Source: Chryseobacterium pennae (GTDB lineage: Bacteria; Bacteroidota; Bacteroidia; Flavobacteriales; Weeksellaceae). Taken from it: 64,000 bases of DNA. The position numbers and the translations under genes are program-made. Positions 24,772-34,052 of the stretch are shown here, piece by piece; position 1 is the first letter of the stretch; every line of letters begins with the position of its first letter. Under the pieces are notes generated by a model. It worked only from the letters and a program-made list of their open reading frames with translations, ran no database searches and was not told the origin of the DNA. The stretch covers positions 26,633-90,632 of the forward strand of contig NZ_QNVT01000029.1 in the NCBI RefSeq assembly GCF_003385515.1. Direction: 5' to 3'.

Positions 24772-26211
24772 ATGGGTGTTGTTTATTGTAATTATAATTC
24801 TTCGGAAATCTGTACTGGGATTTTACACATCGGTGTAGGAAATTTTCACAGAGCTCATCAACAGTTTTATACGCATATGCTGCTGAATGACAAGGATCAG
24901 CAGACATGGGGTATTTGTGGAGTATGCTTACTGCCTTCAGATGAGAATGTATTCAATAGCCTAAGAGAGCAGAACCTTAAATATTCGCTCACGGTTTGTG
25001 GAAGAAGCGGAGTAAATGAAGTTTATAGAATTGATTCACTGCGCGAATTGATTTGGGCTGGTGATAATCCCGGTGCTATCGTTAAAAAAATTGCTGATGC
25101 CGATATCAGGATCATCACCTTAACTATTACAGAAGGTGGATATAATCTTGATAAAGAAACCGGTGAATTCATACTTGACAATGAAAATATACAACATGAC
25201 TTGGATAATCCTGCCAGTCCTTCTACGGTATTCGGATTCATTGCAGAGGGCTTACGCCAAAGAAAAAAACAAAATGGCGGTCCTATTACGATTCTTTCAT
25301 GTGACAATCTTCTGCAGAACGGAAATATGGCAAAGAAAGCCTTTACCAGTTTTATACAAGCACAGGATAAGGAACTTGCGGAATGGATAATGAAAAATGT
25401 AGCTTTCCCAAACAGCATGGTAGACCGCATTACACCAACTACAATGTATGCAGATGTAGAAAGACTGAACAGGCTGAACGGAACAAATGATAAAGTTCCT
25501 GTATACTGTGAAGATTTTGCCCAATGGGTAATAGAAGATTGCTTTATTGCAGGAAGACCAGCCTGGGAAAGAGTAGGAGTAGAATTTACCAATGATGTAA
25601 CGTCATTTGAAAATATGAAACTCAGTCTTCTGAATGCTTCACACACATTACTGTCCTATCCTGCCTTTCTGATGGGATACCGTAAGGTAGATCTGGCTAT
25701 GGAAGATGCAGATTTGGTACAGTTTATAAGGGATTTTATGGATATTGATATTACTCCTTTTGTTCCGGCTCCGGAAAATACAGATTTGGAAAAATACAAA
25801 CAGACCCTTATTGAAAGATTTGCCAATCATAGCGTCAGCGATCAGGTGAGCCGCCTATGCTCTGACGGGGTTTCAAAATTTCCGGTATATATTATTCCTA
25901 ATCTTGATAAAATGATAAAAGGGGCTAAGGATCTTACCAGACCTGCCTTCCTTATTGCTTCCTACAGACATTATCTGAAATATAAGACAGACAGCCATGG
26001 AAGTACTTTCGAGGTAACAGAACCGTGGCTAACGATTAGCGATGAACTGCTTATTGGTAGTGAAAATCCTTTGGATTTTTTAGAATTATCAGCTTTTAAA
26101 GGAATTTATCTGAAAACTTCTGAACAATTCGTGGAACTGTATATCCGCTTCGTACAGAATATCAAAGATTCAGGAATCTCTTCAGTTTTAAAATCAATTA
26201 TAAAATACTAA
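24772..26211 (+). CDS. Mannitol dehydrogenase-family polyol/hexuronate oxidoreductase
   Basis: This 479-residue NAD(P)-dependent enzyme belongs to the long-chain mannitol dehydrogenase family (mannitol 2-dehydrogenase, fructuronate reductase). The nucleotide-binding start is GILHIGVGNFHRAHQQFY (17-34). The catalytic lysine is Lys283 in KLSLLNASH, with Asn288 and His291 completing the family signature K-x4-N-x2-H. Next to a sugar transporter and a fructokinase, oxidation of mannitol or a similar polyol to fructose is the best-supported role. The first gene after the tandem operators, it is 4 bp from the transporter gene. Confidence 0.88.
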   Translation: MGVVYCNYNSSEICTGILHIGVGNFHRAHQQFYTHMLLNDKDQQTWGICGVCLLPSDENVFNSLREQNLKYSLTVCGRSGVNEVYRIDSLRELIWAGDNPGAIVKKIADADIRIITLTITEGGYNLDKETGEFILDNENIQHDLDNPASPSTVFGFIAEGLRQRKKQNGGPITILSCDNLLQNGNMAKKAFTSFIQAQDKELAEWIMKNVAFPNSMVDRITPTTMYADVERLNRLNGTNDKVPVYCEDFAQWVIEDCFIAGRPAWERVGVEFTNDVTSFENMKLSLLNASHTLLSYPAFLMGYRKVDLAMEDADLVQFIRDFMDIDITPFVPAPENTDLEKYKQTLIERFANHSVSDQVSRLCSDGVSKFPVYIIPNLDKMIKGAKDLTRPAFLIASYRHYLKYKTDSHGSTFEVTEPWLTISDELLIGSENPLDFLELSAFKGIYLKTSEQFVELYIRFVQNIKDSGISSVLKSIIKY

Positions 26212-26215
26212 GGTC

Positions 26216-27562
26216 ATGCAAGTAAATTCAAATACCGTATCCTCGGGAAACAAGGCAAACAACGCTATGCTACCGTTTGCTATTATCACTTTTATTTATT
26301 TCATTGTGGGTTTTTTGACAACGGTGAATGAACAGCTTCAGGCCCCTTTGAAATTCACTTTTCTGAGCCATGCAGGCAGCCTGAAAAACACATTTACAAC
26401 TTTGATTTCCTTTTTCTTCTTCCTGGGGTACCTTCTGAACGGAACCCTGGGAAGTAAGTGGGTCAATGCCTTTGGATACAAGAATACGATCCTGCGTGGC
26501 CTTTTATTTATGATTTCCGGTCTTTTTATGTATTTGTGTTCATCCTGGATAGGGGATCAATATTCCGAGTTGAAATTCAGTATAAAAGATGCCGTTATTC
26601 CTGTCGGGTTTATCGTTTTCGTCATAGGTTCTTACCTGATGGGTACTTCTGCAGCTATTATTCAGGTTGTGGTGAATCCCTATGCCGCATCCTATGAATT
26701 GAAAGGTACCCAGCCCGTACAGCGGCTGAACATTCTGACCGCAATTAATTCTATTGGGACAACTTCTGCACCATTTTTTGTGACCGTAGTGATGTTCAGT
26801 GGGATTTCTATTGAAAATATAGAAATCAGGCAGTTGCTGTTACCACTTTCTGCCCTTATCATCTGTATACTTACTGTAATGATAATCACCAAAAGGCTTC
26901 ATCTTCCGGATTTGGCCCATACAAGAGTGGTGGGAGAGGAAAAGCTTGAAAGAAGCATCTGGTCATTCAGACATTTTGTACTGGGCGTTCTGGCAATTTT
27001 CTTTTATGTAGGAACTGAAGTTGCTATTGGTGCCAATATTAATCTGTATGCTTTTGAGTTGATGGATTCCGGCCATCCGATCACTTTTTTTGGAAAGTCA
27101 GATATTATCATCGGTGGTATGGATTTAGGAATTCATGCATTACTGTCTACATTATATTGGGGAGGCTTCCTTGTGGGAAGAGCTATATCAAGCTTCTTTA
27201 GTGAAATTTCTGCAAGAACACAGCTGGTAACCACTACAATCCTTGCCACTATCCTTGGTATCATTTCTATGGTTACACAGAACCTTTGGTTTCTGGTAGC
27301 AATCGGTCTGCTTCATTCCTCTATGTGGAGCTGTATCTATACCCTTTCCATAAAAGGACTGAACAAATATACCTCAAAAGCATCTGGAATCTTTATTTCT
27401 GCAGTATTTGGCGGGGCTGTCTTTACCCTTATCCAGGGAGGTCTTGCAGATATTTTAGGCTCGTGGAGATGGACCTGGTGGCTTACAGTGATCTGCGAAT
27501 TGCTGATGCTGGTTTATGCTCTGTTTGGATCACGGATAAGAGAAAAGGATCTTATTCAATAA
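26216..27562 (+). CDS. MFS sugar/polyol transporter (FucP-like)
   Basis: This 448-residue inner-membrane transporter has about 12 helices and resembles the fucose/glucose-galactose permease branch of the major facilitator superfamily. FucP-like features are the first helix (PFAIITFIYFIVGFLTTVNEQLQAPLK) and QVVVNPYAASYE in helix 5. It begins 4 bp after the dehydrogenase gene, so it probably imports the polyol or fructose used by this operon. A second FucP-type transporter is encoded at 59521-60936. Confidence 0.88.
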   Translation: MQVNSNTVSSGNKANNAMLPFAIITFIYFIVGFLTTVNEQLQAPLKFTFLSHAGSLKNTFTTLISFFFFLGYLLNGTLGSKWVNAFGYKNTILRGLLFMISGLFMYLCSSWIGDQYSELKFSIKDAVIPVGFIVFVIGSYLMGTSAAIIQVVVNPYAASYELKGTQPVQRLNILTAINSIGTTSAPFFVTVVMFSGISIENIEIRQLLLPLSALIICILTVMIITKRLHLPDLAHTRVVGEEKLERSIWSFRHFVLGVLAIFFYVGTEVAIGANINLYAFELMDSGHPITFFGKSDIIIGGMDLGIHALLSTLYWGGFLVGRAISSFFSEISARTQLVTTTILATILGIISMVTQNLWFLVAIGLLHSSMWSCIYTLSIKGLNKYTSKASGIFISAVFGGAVFTLIQGGLADILGSWRWTWWLTVICELLMLVYALFGSRIREKDLIQ

Positions 27563-27626
27563 CCCCATCTTTATTTTTCCTGAAAACCTTCAGTATCCGG
27601 TAAATATTACCAGATATAGACATCTA

Positions 27627-28382
27627 ATGTTTATCCAAAAAAATACCTATGTCATGTTAAAAATATTTTTTTTGCTTTTTCTTCTTATTATGAGAAATTT
27701 CTTAAGTGCACAGGAATTACATTCGGCTCTACAGCTTAGAAACAGCCATTTGTGGCGCGGGATTGAAGTCTCGGCAGGTTTGATCTATACCGGAGATGTA
27801 CATCTTGATTACAAAAACTTTTATGTGGGATTCTGGGCCGGTGGTAATGTGGAAGGTTCCTATAAGGAATTTAATAACTATATAGGATATAAAAATAAGC
27901 ATCTTACTTTAGAGCTCTGGGATATTTATAATTTTTCGCCTGGTGCTACTTATAACAATAAGGAATTCTTTAATTATTCCGCAAGGGAAACCGGGCGTTT
28001 CTGGGATCTGAGGTCCTATTATACCATAAGTGAAAAATTTCCTTTGGTACTGAGCTGGAATACAGTGGTGTTCGGAAGGGACAGGAACGGTGATAATACG
28101 AAAAATAAATATTCATCATTTGTATCAGGAGAATATCCGGTATATAAGAAAGAAAATCTGGAAGTAAGGGGAAGAATAGGATATGGTTTTGCTTTAAACA
28201 ATACAAATGGAGAGAAAAATAATTTTTTTGCTAAAGAATCCGGGTTCAATGAGATCAGCCTTATCATTTCAAAAAGCTTTACTATTGAAGGTTATAAAAT
28301 ACCCATCGGAATATGGGGAATGTGGAATCCGGTAAACAATAATGCCTTCCTGCAGTTTTCTGTACAGGTTTATTCATTCTGA
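27627..28382 (+). CDS. Putative outer-membrane beta-barrel protein of the polyol operon
   Basis: The 251-residue product has a signal peptide (cleaved near FLSAQE) and a mature part made of alternating amphipathic strands rich in aromatic residues, ending in SVQVYSF with a C-terminal Phe as in outer-membrane barrels. I cannot name the family. In-frame Met codons at residues 1 and 10 (MLKIFF) both give signal peptides; the second is the more usual length. It lies between the transporter and fructokinase genes in the same direction, so it could be an outer-membrane channel for the sugar (inference). Confidence 0.68.
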   Translation: MFIQKNTYVMLKIFFLLFLLIMRNFLSAQELHSALQLRNSHLWRGIEVSAGLIYTGDVHLDYKNFYVGFWAGGNVEGSYKEFNNYIGYKNKHLTLELWDIYNFSPGATYNNKEFFNYSARETGRFWDLRSYYTISEKFPLVLSWNTVVFGRDRNGDNTKNKYSSFVSGEYPVYKKENLEVRGRIGYGFALNNTNGEKNNFFAKESGFNEISLIISKSFTIEGYKIPIGIWGMWNPVNNNAFLQFSVQVYSF

Positions 28383-28434
28383 TAAAGAAAAAAGAATGCT
28401 ATTTTAGTTTAATACATTTAATTAATTTTAGATA

Positions 28435-29355
28435 ATGAAAGATAAAAAAAATAAAGTTGTCTGCTTTGGGGAAGTTCTCTGGGATATTTTTCCTGGTGAA
28501 CAGAAAAGGGTAGGCGGAGCGCCCTTTAATGTAGCATACCATCTTTCCAGGATGGGTGTTGATGTTAATATGATAAGTAGTGTGGGGAACGATCAGCTGG
28601 GACGGGATCTGCTGCAGAAAATTAAAAGCTGGAATATCCCGACAGATTACATCCAGATTAATGTAGGGTATCCTACCAGTACTGTTATCGCTTCTGTGGA
28701 TGAAAATAATGATGCACATTATGATATTGTAGAGAATGTAGCCTGGGATTTCATTGATATAACTCCGGAAAACCATGAAATACTTAATACAACAGATGCT
28801 TTTGTATTCGGAACATTGGCAGCAAGAAGTGAGAAAACCAAAAACACATTATTCGAACTGCTTGAAGTAGGAGCTTATAATGTTTTTGATATCAATCTCA
28901 GAGAACCGTATTATGAAACTAGTATGATAAAGGATTTGCTGCATAAAACACATCTGGCAAAATTTAACAAGGCAGAACTGCGTATGATGCTGGATTTTTT
29001 AGGAAAGGAATATACAAGTGAAGAAGACGGTATAAAATTTCTACAGGAAAATTTTGATCTACATGAAATTATTATTTCCAAAGGAAGTAAGGGAGCTTTG
29101 TATGCAGATAAGCATGATTTTTATCGATATCCTACCATTCCTGTTACAATAAAAGATACTGTGGGAAGCGGGGATTCTTTTTTAGCAGGTTTCCTTTCAA
29201 AAAGATTGGAGAAAGGAAGTTCAGTGCATGAAACCATGATTCAGGCGGTTTCCCTGGGAGCATTTATCACATCGCAGGAAGGTGCCTGCCCTGAATATTC
29301 TTTTGAAGATTTCAATAGGTTCAAAAACCAATACCAGCTTTCAGCTTTAGACTGA
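28435..29355 (+). CDS. Fructokinase-like PfkB carbohydrate kinase
   Basis: This 306-residue ATP-dependent sugar kinase has the fructokinase-type start VVCFGEVLWDIFPGEQKRVGGAPFNVAYHL and the PfkB signature DTVGSGDSFLAGF near residue 242, with its catalytic Asp. It would phosphorylate fructose produced by the dehydrogenase two genes upstream, which completes a route from polyol to fructose-6-phosphate. It starts 52 bp after the outer-membrane protein gene and is probably part of the same LacI-controlled operon. Confidence 0.88.
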   Translation: MKDKKNKVVCFGEVLWDIFPGEQKRVGGAPFNVAYHLSRMGVDVNMISSVGNDQLGRDLLQKIKSWNIPTDYIQINVGYPTSTVIASVDENNDAHYDIVENVAWDFIDITPENHEILNTTDAFVFGTLAARSEKTKNTLFELLEVGAYNVFDINLREPYYETSMIKDLLHKTHLAKFNKAELRMMLDFLGKEYTSEEDGIKFLQENFDLHEIIISKGSKGALYADKHDFYRYPTIPVTIKDTVGSGDSFLAGFLSKRLEKGSSVHETMIQAVSLGAFITSQEGACPEYSFEDFNRFKNQYQLSALD

Positions 29356-29442
29356 TCAAGGAGACTGCTTATTAATTTAAAATGATTCTTGATGAAACAT
29401 TTTATACCTTTAATACCATTATTTATCACAAAACAATCTCAT

Positions 29443-30138
29443 ATGCATCATCAACTGGAAAAGCATTATGTAAATAGGTTAGGCTGGCTTCGGGCAGCAG
29501 TTTTGGGAGCTAATGACGGTTTGTTGTCCACTACAAGTATTGTCATTGGTGTTGCAGCAGCAGAACCTGAGCGGCACATCATTATTCTTGCGGCTTTGGC
29601 AGGAATGATAGCAGGAGCAATGTCTATGGCTGCCGGGGAATATGTTTCGGTAAGCTCACAGGAAGATACAGAAAAGGCAGACCTGATCCGCGAAAAGCGT
29701 GAGCTTGAAGAAATGCCGGAAGCAGAACTTAGAGAACTTGCCAAGGTCTATGAAAAAAGAGGTTGTTCCAAGGAAACAGCGATGCAGGTTGCTATTGAAC
29801 TTACAGAACACAATGCATTGGAAGCCCATGCCCGGGATGAATTGGGTATTAATGAAATAACTCAGGCAAAACCTTTACAGGCTGCTATAGCATCATTCGG
29901 GTCTTTTGCTGTAGGGGCACTGCTGCCATTCACGGTTTCTCTTTTAGCTCCTATCAGGCAGATGGTGTATTTTCAATATGGTTTTTCCATTATATTTCTG
30001 ATGTTTTTAGGAGCAATGTCAGCCAGAACAGGCGGTTCCAGTATTAAAATTGCTGTAATGAGAATCTGTTTCTGGGGGACTGTTGCTATGGGAATAACAG
30101 CTTTGGTGGGGCATCTTTTTGGAGTAAATGTATCCTGA
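29443..30138 (+). CDS. VIT1/CCC1-family metal transporter
   Basis: The VIT/CCC1 family carries iron or manganese across membranes. From the ATG at 29443 the protein has 231 residues, with the family start WLRAAVLGANDGLLSTTSIVIGVAAA. Next come AGAMSMAAGEYVSVSSQEDTEKADL, a cytoplasmic helical hairpin with Glu/Met-rich metal-binding helices (ELEEMPEAELRELAKVYEKRG), and three further helices. The upstream TTG frame start adds 18 residues not found in the family. It is not obviously linked to its neighbours. Confidence 0.9.
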   Translation: MHHQLEKHYVNRLGWLRAAVLGANDGLLSTTSIVIGVAAAEPERHIIILAALAGMIAGAMSMAAGEYVSVSSQEDTEKADLIREKRELEEMPEAELRELAKVYEKRGCSKETAMQVAIELTEHNALEAHARDELGINEITQAKPLQAAIASFGSFAVGALLPFTVSLLAPIRQMVYFQYGFSIIFLMFLGAMSARTGGSSIKIAVMRICFWGTVAMGITALVGHLFGVNVS

Positions 30139-30212
30139 TACGGAATGGTTTCTATTCCTGCATTAAAAAGAATTTTAAATAATAAGTATTTGATTTCCAG
30201 TTTATATTTAAC

Positions 30213-30241
30213 CTAACAAGTGTTAGTCGTAGTATTACTAC
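30213..30241. promoter_or_regulatory. Two adjacent palindromes upstream of hcp
   Basis: CTAACAAGTGTTAG (30213-30226) and GTAGTATTACTAC (30229-30241) are perfect palindromes separated by two bases. They lie about 50 bp before the likely hcp -7 box TATATTTG (30291-30298), so they may be a regulator site. The T-run after the second could instead make it part of the terminator of the metal-transporter gene. Confidence 0.45.
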
Positions 30242-30348
30242 ACTTTTTGAAATTTCTTATTAATTTGTATTTTGTTCTTGTAATTAGATCTATATTTGGT
30301 GATATAAAACAACAAATCACACAATATTAACGATTAAAATTTACAATC

Positions 30349-30756
30349 ATGGCAGAAAGAAATTCAAGAGGAATTTTAAAATTCAACAACGGAGAAGGAC
30401 AAAAGTTATTAAAGCTTAACTACAGTGTATCAAGATCTACAGACGTTTCAGGACGTGTAGCATCAGATCCTTCCAATGCGCTTATTAAAATCACAGTAGA
30501 AGCTACAGAAAAATCAGATATTCTGGAAAGCTTATTGAACGGAAAGTACAAGCCTACAGTGGGAGAAATTACCTTCAACAAATCTCATGAGGAAGGAACA
30601 TTAACAACATTAAAGTGGCAGAATGGATATGTGATCCAGCACGAAGTAGATTTCAATGCAGTGGATGAAAACAGTATGTATATCACTTTTGTTGTAAGTG
30701 CAGAACAAATTGACTTAGGGAATTCTGCTTACCATGGAGCTTGGCCTACAGCGTAA
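30349..30756 (+). CDS. tssD: T6SS tube protein Hcp/TssD (subtype iii)
   Basis: Hcp hexamers stack into the inner tube of the type VI secretion system and are ejected with the spike. This 135-residue protein matches the Bacteroidota TssD family: RGILKFNNGEGQKLLKLNYSVSRSTDVSGRVASDPSNA at the N-terminus and the conserved ITFNKSHEEGTLTTLKWQNGYVIQHEVDF in the second half. It has its own promoter region and terminator, as expected for a highly expressed structural part. vgrG follows 252 bp later. Confidence 0.93.
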   Translation: MAERNSRGILKFNNGEGQKLLKLNYSVSRSTDVSGRVASDPSNALIKITVEATEKSDILESLLNGKYKPTVGEITFNKSHEEGTLTTLKWQNGYVIQHEVDFNAVDENSMYITFVVSAEQIDLGNSAYHGAWPTA

Positions 30757-30790
30757 GAATCTGATCTCTTAAAAAAATCAAGTACATATA

Positions 30791-30828
30791 AAAACAGAAT
30801 GGTACAATAGATACTGTTCTGTTTTTTT
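30791..30828 (+). terminator. Terminator after hcp
   Basis: The arms AAAACAGAA and TTCTGTTTT form an interrupted hairpin followed by T7. It would let hcp be expressed more strongly than vgrG and the effectors. Confidence 0.75.
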
Positions 30829-31008
30829 GGCTCTGATAAATACTTCAGAATTAAACAAAATACTCTCATCAATTTTCTGTAATTGTTGAAATAAATTGGG
30901 TAAAAGTGGATTTTATATTGTAAAAAATTTATAATTTTATATAAAGGATATTTTTTTTAGAATTTTTTTTCTGAAAATAAAAGTCTTTCAAACACCTTAC
31001 ATTAAAAT

Positions 31009-32868
31009 ATGAACAAAAATACCTCGAATTCCGAAAAGATTTCGGAGAATCATATTCCCGGAATCAACCGTGTGGTGAAGCTGGATATAGTGATTGAAGG
31101 CAAAATGATCAAACATTTCAAACACTTCCGCTTACAACAGAGTGTAAAGAAACATCATAATTTTGAACTGACATTGGCTCATGATACCTTAGATGGTGTA
31201 CAGAACCATGATCTGGAAGAAGCTCAGCAGTTTTTAGGAAAACGTTTAACTGTAGTCTTTAAATATAAAGATGTAGAAGGAAGTCCCGAAAGGACCTTTG
31301 TAGGAGTTATTACAAAAGTAGGATTCAGTCAGGAAAATCATAGTCTTGGAAATATCGTACTGAAAGGATACAGCCCAACTATTCTTCTGGATGCTGCTCC
31401 TCATACCCAAAGTTTTGGTGGTGACCAGCCCGTTAATATGGGAATTATTGCCACCGATGTAATAAAACAGGGTATCGAAAACAGTAAATTTGATGTAAAA
31501 GTGAATGCTAAAGCGTCTGCTCAGATTCTTTACAGCTCTCAATATAACGAAACCCATTACAATTATCTTTGCAGAATGGCAGAAGCCTATGGTGAGCAAT
31601 TCTTTTATGACGGTGAAATACTCCATTTCGGAAATATGCCGCCTCAGAATAAAGCTGTAGAACTGATCTATGGAAGCAATGTTTCAGATATCAATGTAGA
31701 AATGAAGGCCGTACATATCAAGCCTCGTTTTTACGGATATAACAGCAGCTCTAATGCTAAATTAACTTCCGGAGAAACCCCTATCAAACATGTGGGAAAT
31801 CTTGCAAAAACATCCTACCAGAATAACGATAAGATCTTTAAAACCCCATCATTACAGGTTGCTCCTATAAAGGCAGCCACTGATATGGATGTGGTGATTT
31901 CTCAAACCAGTACAGCAGGAAGCAGAGCCGTAGACGTTTTTACAGTTTCAGGTGGTACCACTATTCCATTTCTATATCCGGGATGTGTTGCCGATATCAA
32001 TATGCGTAAAACCGATAGCAATCAAACCTCTTACTTTACCAAACTGATGGTTACAGAAGTTATTCATGAGGTAGATACACTGGGACGTTATGAAGGAAGG
32101 TTTGAAGCCATAGCTGCAGATACAGGATATATTCCGACCCCTGATTTTACAGTTCCCATTGCAGAACCTCAGATCGCTACAGTGATCTCTAATACAGATC
32201 CGATGGGACAGGGAAGGGTTACTGTAAGATTCGACTGGCAACTGCATGATACTACAAATTTTATCCGAATGATGGCACCTGATGCCGGAGGTACAGATCA
32301 GATTACTCAAAACAGAGGATATGTAGCTATACCCGAAGTAGGAGATCAGGTAATGGTAGGCTTTGTCCATAACCATCCGGACCGCCCATTTGTGATGGGA
32401 GGAATGTTCCATGGTGGAACAGCTATGGGAGGAGGTGTTGACAATCATTTAAAATCCATTCAGACCAGAAGCGGAATCAGGGTTTTAATGAATGATGCTG
32501 AAGGAAGCGTCACGATTGTCGATCCAAGTGGAAATAATTATTTTATGGATGGAAAAGGAAACATCATCGTCACAGCACCGAAAAATATGACGTTCAATGC
32601 AGGGGAAAATCTTACCATCAATGTCGGGCAGGATATGAAGACCACCGTAGGAAATGATAATGCCATTAATATTACCAATAATCATAAGTTTACTTCAAGG
32701 AACTATAAACAGACTGTTAATGAAAATAAAACCATCAATGTAACAGGTGATTTGAAAGAAACAACCTCCACGACTACCCATAAGGCAAAGAATGGAGATA
32801 TCCTGTTGCAGAGTTCGGGAATTGCTAAAATGTTGGGTAAAATTGATGCTAAAGTAAATAAAGGATAA
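31009..32868 (+). CDS. vgrG: T6SS spike protein VgrG/TssI (subtype iii)
   Basis: VgrG trimers form the spike on top of the Hcp tube and carry effectors. The 619-residue protein has the gp27-like base (about 20-370; HNFELTLAHDTL, FVGVITKVGF, YNYLCRMAEAYGEQFFYDG) and a gp5-like OB-fold (about 385-475; ATVISNTDPMGQGRVTVRFDW, YVAIPEVGDQVMVGF). A repetitive beta-helix stalk ends the protein (about 490-610; IVDPSGNNYFMDGKGNIIVTAPKNM). There is no fused effector domain at the C-terminus, so cargo must ride on PAAR-like proteins or adaptors, and such genes follow. Confidence 0.93.
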   Translation: MNKNTSNSEKISENHIPGINRVVKLDIVIEGKMIKHFKHFRLQQSVKKHHNFELTLAHDTLDGVQNHDLEEAQQFLGKRLTVVFKYKDVEGSPERTFVGVITKVGFSQENHSLGNIVLKGYSPTILLDAAPHTQSFGGDQPVNMGIIATDVIKQGIENSKFDVKVNAKASAQILYSSQYNETHYNYLCRMAEAYGEQFFYDGEILHFGNMPPQNKAVELIYGSNVSDINVEMKAVHIKPRFYGYNSSSNAKLTSGETPIKHVGNLAKTSYQNNDKIFKTPSLQVAPIKAATDMDVVISQTSTAGSRAVDVFTVSGGTTIPFLYPGCVADINMRKTDSNQTSYFTKLMVTEVIHEVDTLGRYEGRFEAIAADTGYIPTPDFTVPIAEPQIATVISNTDPMGQGRVTVRFDWQLHDTTNFIRMMAPDAGGTDQITQNRGYVAIPEVGDQVMVGFVHNHPDRPFVMGGMFHGGTAMGGGVDNHLKSIQTRSGIRVLMNDAEGSVTIVDPSGNNYFMDGKGNIIVTAPKNMTFNAGENLTINVGQDMKTTVGNDNAINITNNHKFTSRNYKQTVNENKTINVTGDLKETTSTTTHKAKNGDILLQSSGIAKMLGKIDAKVNKG

Positions 32869-32924
32869 AACACATGACAGTATGTTTCATGGAGTTTACT
32901 ATTGAAGATTAGAACGTGTTCATA

Positions 32925-34022
32925 ATGAATAGAATAATAAAATATCTGTTAAGCTTTTTATTTTTTACCCAGATTTCTTGTCAGGAAAAAAAAGACCATA
33001 AAAAAACAGTAACAATGACAAAATATGAATGGACTGAGGGAACTTCTGCTCCTTTAGGATATCCGATGGAGGTATACAAAGGAGGAATAGAATGCGAGGG
33101 CGGAGAATGGGTAGGACTAGATATCGGGTTATCACCGGGAGGAAATACCTGGGGAACCATCAATAATGGAATGGGAAATAGTTTTAAAGGTATTCCCACC
33201 CGTCTTGATTTTACATGGATGTCATACATGGAAAACCAGTTCTATATGATAGATGCTCAGGTAGACACGGGTAAAATAAAAAAATATTTCAGTAAAGGAT
33301 ATGATAGTAAAGCCAGCAATGGAAGTGGAAATATAAAACATTTAAACTATAACAAGATCGGTATAGGAATGGCTCCGGGAGGAGTGGTTGTAGTTTGGGT
33401 AGCCGGTGTAGGTGTACAGAAAGAAATAGGAAGGTATCTTGGAAAAAAAGTAACCATTCCGGAATCAGAAATAGCTAAACTGGACAGCCATGAGGACCGT
33501 TTTTTCAGAGATGATTACTTAAAAGAAATTCATACCAGTGAAAAAATAGTTCCATTAAAAATACAACAGGAAAACAAAGGGAAGTCTATCCCTTTTGGTT
33601 TATGGGATTCGTATAGGATTCAGTATGACTGGAAACCTGTTTTTGAACTTCCTGAAAAAGGTAAACTCAATCCTCTGACAGATGTAGGAATGACAATGGT
33701 TAATGGTGAAATGGATCAGTTGGATTCATCCAAGAATCCTCTTGGAGGTAACGGAACTAAGGCAATACCGCAGTCTTTTTCCTTTTCAGTAGTGGATGGT
33801 GAGGGTATAAGATATGGGGCTGGTTGCAAACTTAATGAAAAGTCAGCTTTTGAAGCATTCTCAAAAGTGTTTGGAAAAGATCCGAAGTCTACAAAGGCGA
33901 GCCTGGTGATTAAAATAAACGAATCATATAGCTTTTTTACAGTGCTGCTGAAAGGTGAAAATGGAAAAGAAGCTTTCATTAAAACAGAAAACCTGGAAAT
34001 GTTTAAATCCAGAAAGAAATAA
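32925..34022 (+). CDS. DUF2931-family lipoprotein, possible effector immunity protein
   Basis: The 365-residue protein starts with a lipoprotein signal (LFFTQISCQEKKD, Cys20 from the ATG at 32925; a GTG three codons upstream is less likely). The mature part has the DUF2931 pattern YEWTEGTSAPLGYPMEVYKGGIE then GGNTWGTINNGMG. It stands between vgrG and a phospholipase effector gene. Periplasmic lipoproteins in this position often protect against the neighbouring lipase, so an immunity role is a reasonable inference, not shown. Confidence 0.75.
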   Translation: MNRIIKYLLSFLFFTQISCQEKKDHKKTVTMTKYEWTEGTSAPLGYPMEVYKGGIECEGGEWVGLDIGLSPGGNTWGTINNGMGNSFKGIPTRLDFTWMSYMENQFYMIDAQVDTGKIKKYFSKGYDSKASNGSGNIKHLNYNKIGIGMAPGGVVVVWVAGVGVQKEIGRYLGKKVTIPESEIAKLDSHEDRFFRDDYLKEIHTSEKIVPLKIQQENKGKSIPFGLWDSYRIQYDWKPVFELPEKGKLNPLTDVGMTMVNGEMDQLDSSKNPLGGNGTKAIPQSFSFSVVDGEGIRYGAGCKLNEKSAFEAFSKVFGKDPKSTKASLVIKINESYSFFTVLLKGENGKEAFIKTENLEMFKSRKK

Positions 34023-34052
34023 TGCATATCGAACTATAATTAACCATTGATT

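Noticed and set aside
25023..25646. A 207-codon leftward frame inside the mannitol dehydrogenase-family gene
   Set aside because: It is antisense to a gene with clear catalytic motifs. Its Ser/Leu-rich composition is typical of an antisense shadow.
31972..32448. A 158-codon leftward frame inside vgrG
   Set aside because: Antisense shadow of a well-supported gene, with a His/Ser/Ile-rich composition and no recognisable domain.
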